Source of the DNA: Glossina fuscipes
Lineage: Eukaryota; Arthropoda; Insecta; Diptera; Glossinidae
Assembly (NCBI RefSeq): GCF_014805625.2
Contig: NW_023998415.1
Coordinates: 45,853,475 to 45,917,474, forward strand
Length of the DNA: 64,000 nucleotides
Direction: 5' to 3'
Below, in pieces: positions 59,901 through 64,000 of the stretch. The position numbers were made by a program, and so were the translations under genes. The notes under the pieces are model-generated. The model searched no databases, was not told the origin of the DNA, and saw nothing but the letters and a program-made list of their open reading frames with translations. Every line of letters starts with the position of its first letter. The first letter of the stretch is position 1.

Positions 59901-61430
59901 AATACGATATGTTCTCAAGAAATTTGCGTTAAGAAAGGTCGTGTAAAAAAAGATTTTATCTACATCGAAAAGCAGTAGATTGACTCCAGACCTAAAAGAA
60001 CAACTGAAAATTATATTAAACACTATTAAAAAAAATTCTTGTTCCCTTAAGAGTTTATTTCGTGCTTAATTCGTTATATTATATTATAAAAAATACATTA
60101 TTCTTTGAAAAACCGAACTAAATTGCGTAAAAAATACATTACGTCCTTACTCTATACATAATGCGAGGAATCTCATTCCTAAACGCCTCGACATAATCGA
60201 CATAATCTAATTGAATTGTGAAAAATGTTACGTGAAGTTACAATGTATGTTTGTGAAGAGTGAAAATAAAAACATTTTCCATCAGAAAATTCATAGACTA
60301 TTGAAAATCATGTTAAACCAAAAAAATTCTTATAAAAAGAGAATTAGGCGAATGTTTATATAGACATATCAACGAACTTTTCAACAACAATAGTTCGTTT
60401 TCACCCGAATTCTAAAGGATGAGAGTTCCGTTGTTCGTTTATTAAAGATTAATGGATTTTCAAGTCAAAACGGGTCGTTGTTGTCCCTCAGTTTTTTCCG
60501 GTCCATTCTAAAGAAGTCGTGATTATTACTACCTTGGCTAATTGCTTGGAACTCTTGTTCCATTTAAAATTTCTTTTTTTTTTTTTAATTATTATGTACT
60601 ATACTATGATTTAATAGAAAGAAATCCTTCCGATCTTTGTTAATAGATGGTCACTAAACTGTGATCTTTTTTCAAGTTTCCGCATTTGTGATTAAATCTC
60701 ACGATATCAAAGTGGCGTAAAAACTGGCAAAACTGACTTATGATGTCTCTGTGATTTTGCCCAGACTACGGCTATTAGTGTATTAATCGCAATTTAAATA
60801 ATCATTGATAGTAGAGTGCACTGCATAGTCGTTTAATAACACGAATCTTCACGATACGGGGCCTACGTATTGAGGTAAAGCGATTACAAGGGTTTGAGAT
60901 GCTTAAAAAATCGGTTTCGAACGAATGGATTTGAGTAGGAACAGTCGGTGCATCGGTCAGGATGAACTACACTGTTGTAGGCTGCAATTTTCGATAGGTT
61001 TGGGGATCACTTTTGATTGGAGATTTCTCGCGAAAGAAATTTGGACCATTGTTGCAATCGACAAGAGAAAAACTTATCAAAGTTTTTTAAATTGCTTACA
61101 TATAATTTAATAAAGGGAATTGAAACTTGTTTTTAGTTAATATATCCGATCCGATATATATCCATGTGATAAATACTCTTGATGCTTAGATCTGTTGATG
61201 AAAATCTTTAAGAAAAATAGTTGATCGTATTGAAGAGGAGAGAAGTTCATTTATTAGTTATAATAATGTAGTACATGACAATGGTATTTGGAAGACCAAT
61301 GCGTTAAATGCGTTTTAATGAAAGTTTTTATTATCAATTTAATGCTGCGAAAATGAATTGATTAAAAGTCTCTTTTAAGCGAAACAAAACCATGAATTAT
61401 TTAAATTTACGATCACTCATTCCACGTCGT
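59901..61430. other. Unique AT-rich DNA
   Basis: A T run near 60576-60588 only. Possibly the start carries the N-terminal part of mariner relic 4. No gene recognised. Confidence 0.45.
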
Positions 61431-61436
61431 TTAGTT

Positions 61437-61439
<3 letters not shown>

Positions 61440-61469
<30 letters not shown>

Positions 61470-61470
61470 A
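61440..61470. repeat. (GAA)n microsatellite
   Basis: About ten GAA units; the same unit as 18940-18971. Confidence 0.95.
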
Positions 61471-61646
61471 AAACAAAGGAGAAACCTTTTTACACATTAA
61501 AGTCAAACGTTTATTAAATTTGTTGTAAGCAGTGAGAGAAACGAAAGACAACAACAACAACAACAACAATAACGACAACATGAGGAATTTCAATAAATGT
61601 CAAAGTCTCCACTACGAAATGTGCCCCCAAACATCTCCAACTAAGC

Positions 61647-61750
61647 GAACAAGCAAGCAAGTAAGTAAGCAAGCATGCAAGCAAGCAAGCAAGCAAGCAA
61701 CCAACCAACCAACCAACCGACCAACCAACCAACCTACCAACCAACTAACT
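61647..61750. repeat. (AAGC)n then (AACC)n compound array
   Basis: About a hundred bases. AAGC units (with GTAAGT variants at the left) change to AACC units at about 61700, with CGACC and CTACC variants at the right. Confidence 0.95.
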
Positions 61751-63195
61751 TGACAGACATAATATAATATAATAAAAATCCCCTAAAGGGAAAGTGTAGC
61801 GGGAGATGTACAATAAAATGTGAACAAATGAACAAAAAAAAAATAAAAATAAAAAAAAAATAAAAAAAAAATAGGAAAAAAAACACAAAGCTACATGATG
61901 AAATGAAGAAGATTCCACTTGATGGAAAAATTTGTGCACGTGCAAAGTTAAAGCAGAGGCGTTTCTTGAGCAATTTAACGAGAAACATGAAAATATTTGC
62001 AAGAAGTAAACGCCACTGTATTAATGGGAGTAAAGTAAATGTATTGTAAATGAATAAGTGTGCAGCATACCTATATAGAGCCACACATTTACATTCACAT
62101 TCACACTCGTACTCACTCTTACATAAGCACATATATATATATATATGTGATATATGTAAATATGTATTGTAAAGCTGTAAACAACCCCACAATTGTTGGG
62201 GTGTGTTCTGCGTATGTATTCGCGCGTAGACATACAGGCGAGAGTTTGTTTTGCGAAACCAGTCGAAAAGTGTAAATGTGTTTGGTAGTTAGCCGAATAG
62301 ATATTAGCAAGCCTGCCTCCCCTTCGCACACGGAATATGAATTGTGTTAATGTGTGCGCTTGTGCATGTTTGTGGGAAAGTAGTTTCGTATTACTCCAAG
62401 GTTAGAAGAATATTGTATATACATACGTTTCCGTTATGCGCGCCATATGAAACGTAAAGAAACCATAGAATGTATTACACGAGCTGTCGGAGCTCTTGTG
62501 TGTGCTTGAAAATTTTTTGTGTATAACATTACATAACCTAAGGCTTAGGGTTTATATGCTTATCAAGGCTTTTTAGATTTTCCCCAATTACCTTTCCCCC
62601 CCAAAAAAAAACGCGTGCACACACATACATACACACACAATCACATACACATGCTCACATCACTGTGATATTGTGATGGCATTTTTCTTGTTTTATGTTA
62701 ACGTCAGCTGTTTGCATTTTTGTTGGCTGCTCTATAATAAGGGGTGTTTTGGTTTTATTGTTCATTACTTTTGTGCCTGTCGTTGTTTGTGCGACTTTAT
62801 GTGGGTGTTGTTGCCGTATGTTTGCATACATTTAAATATTTTTGCAGGTGTTTAAGTAAATTTTTCATTTTTCTTATTTATATTTAAACAAATGTCTGTC
62901 AGAGTTTTGTGTGCATTACGTTAATGAATCAAAAGTACCCATGAAAGTTGCACGAAAGGGTTAGAACGCGGAACTGATATAGAATGTAGTCAGCGTGCAT
63001 AGTCCATGGAATGTCTTTTCATTTTAAAGACGCTTGTAAAAAATATTGCCACAATTTTTTTTTTTTTTCTTTTTTTCTTTTTTATAAAATTTTAACTAAT
63101 TAATTAAAATAATTTTAATATAATTTCTCTTTTCATAATATATATATATATTACGAAGAGGTCGATTAAGGTAGAAATTATATGTTTGAAAATCA

Positions 63196-63233
<38 letters not shown>

Positions 63234-63861
63234 GAAATTATGTCAATTTTATTATTAAACCATTGTTTATAGAGAAACAACAATCGCTTCTGCACCCGCT
63301 GTTCTAACAGGATTTTGATTAAATTTTTTTTTTCAAATTTTTTAATAATTTCTCGTTTTAAATATAAATGTAAACACAAGACAACAAAATCACTTAAAAA
63401 ATATTAATATACGTTTAGCTATAGTCTAAAAAATATTTGCAATAATACCAAGTTTTTTAGAGAAGGAAAAAAAGAAAAGAAAAAAAATTAATAATAAAAA
63501 AATAAAAAACAAATCACCATAAAATATTAATAACAAATATTTATAAAATTGTTTAAGACACCGATCGACTGTACGATCGACCCCCTATGGCGTATGAGCG
63601 TTTATAATAATTTGGACGCTTGTTGTTTATTTCTGTTTAGAGTGTTTCTCTCTAAACCAGACATAAAGACGTACACAGTGGCGCACACACATTCACATAT
63701 ATATATATATATGTGTATATATATACCAACATACATACGTACGTACATACATTAGAGGCACTTACATTACTTAGTTGTGAAAACCGTTTAATACCAACTA
63801 CTTACTACACCGGTACCATATTAATAACGATAACAACGAGAATGAATTAATATGAATCGGT

Positions 63862-63906
63862 AAATAAATAAATGAATGAATGAATGAATGAATGAATGAA
63901 TTAATG
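63862..63906. repeat. (AATG)n tetranucleotide tract
   Basis: AAAT units lead into about eight AATG units. Confidence 0.95.
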
Positions 63907-64000
63907 AATATTTTTTAACTGGGTAATGTATAGTTCATCTGAATGGCGTTAATCACCTATTTCAATAGTTATTTAACTACCATAGCCTCCGTTGTGCATA

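Larger units (their letters stand above)
61431..64000. repeat. Microsatellite-dense block K
   Basis: GAA at 61440-61470, CAA at 61549-61570, AAGC then AACC at 61647-61750, A-rich at 61830-61882, AT at 62131-62158, AC near 62617-62640, T run near 63056-63083, AT at 63136-63151 and 63197-63232, AT at 63697-63724, AATG at 63862-63906. Frames reading Lys-Gln-Ala-Ser or Asn-Gln-Pro-Thr repeats are artefacts. No gene is seen. Confidence 0.85.

Noticed and set aside
61532..61753. Open frame with Lys-Gln-Ala-Ser and Asn-Gln-Pro-Thr repeats
   Set aside because: Direct translation of the AAGC and AACC tetranucleotide arrays.

Overview
The window looks like non-coding DNA from a higher (brachyceran) fly, probably a calyptrate such as a tsetse or house-fly relative. 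The reasons are strong A+T bias, very dense AT, GT, CAG/CAA ('opa'-type), GAA and tetranucleotide microsatellites, long homopolymers, decayed mariner transposases, and dispersed repeats with a CAAGTAAG-type head and a 'TATACCCTGTA...GGTATAAAA'-type tail. The organism call rests on recalled repeat families and is an inference. I find no convincing protein-coding exon, rRNA, intact tRNA, known microRNA or CRISPR array. Open frames here are either translated microsatellites or of a length expected by chance. The window is most likely a large intron or an intergenic desert.

Layout. Two kinds of DNA alternate every few kilobases. Microsatellite-dense blocks lie at about 3.9-6.9, 8.0-10.3, 15.2-16.2, 20.0-23.9, 27.6-30.0, 34.2-35.4, 38.7-40.1, 43.5-46.9, 48.6-51.3, 53.6-58.6 and 61.4-64.0 kb. 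Between them are blocks almost free of simple repeats, and most of the recognisable transposon remains lie in these: dispersed repeats at 1.6-2.6, 12.3-12.9, 16.3-18.5, 36.0-36.4 and 48.0-48.6 kb, and mariner fragments at 26.0-26.5 (+), 30.1-30.6 (-), 33.4-33.7 (-), 37.3-37.9 (-), 41.6-42.0 (-), 47.6-48.0 (+) and 59.6-59.9 kb (-). A 100-base run of N at 9189-9288 is an assembly gap inside a CAG tract.

The most informative content is this transposon graveyard. Four mariner relics are read with good confidence from order-conserved transposase motifs, despite stops and frameshifts. Three more are weaker. At least four related copies of one dispersed non-autonomous repeat share a common tail, two of them in head-to-tail series, and two further copies carry a related head. 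Other items worth checking are a tRNA-like relic near 28.0 kb, an inverted pair of octamer (ATTTGCAT) sites at 38.6 kb, several perfect palindromes, and a GC-richer pair of similar segments at 11.2 and 42.7 kb. No new multigene system is visible. No genes act together here.
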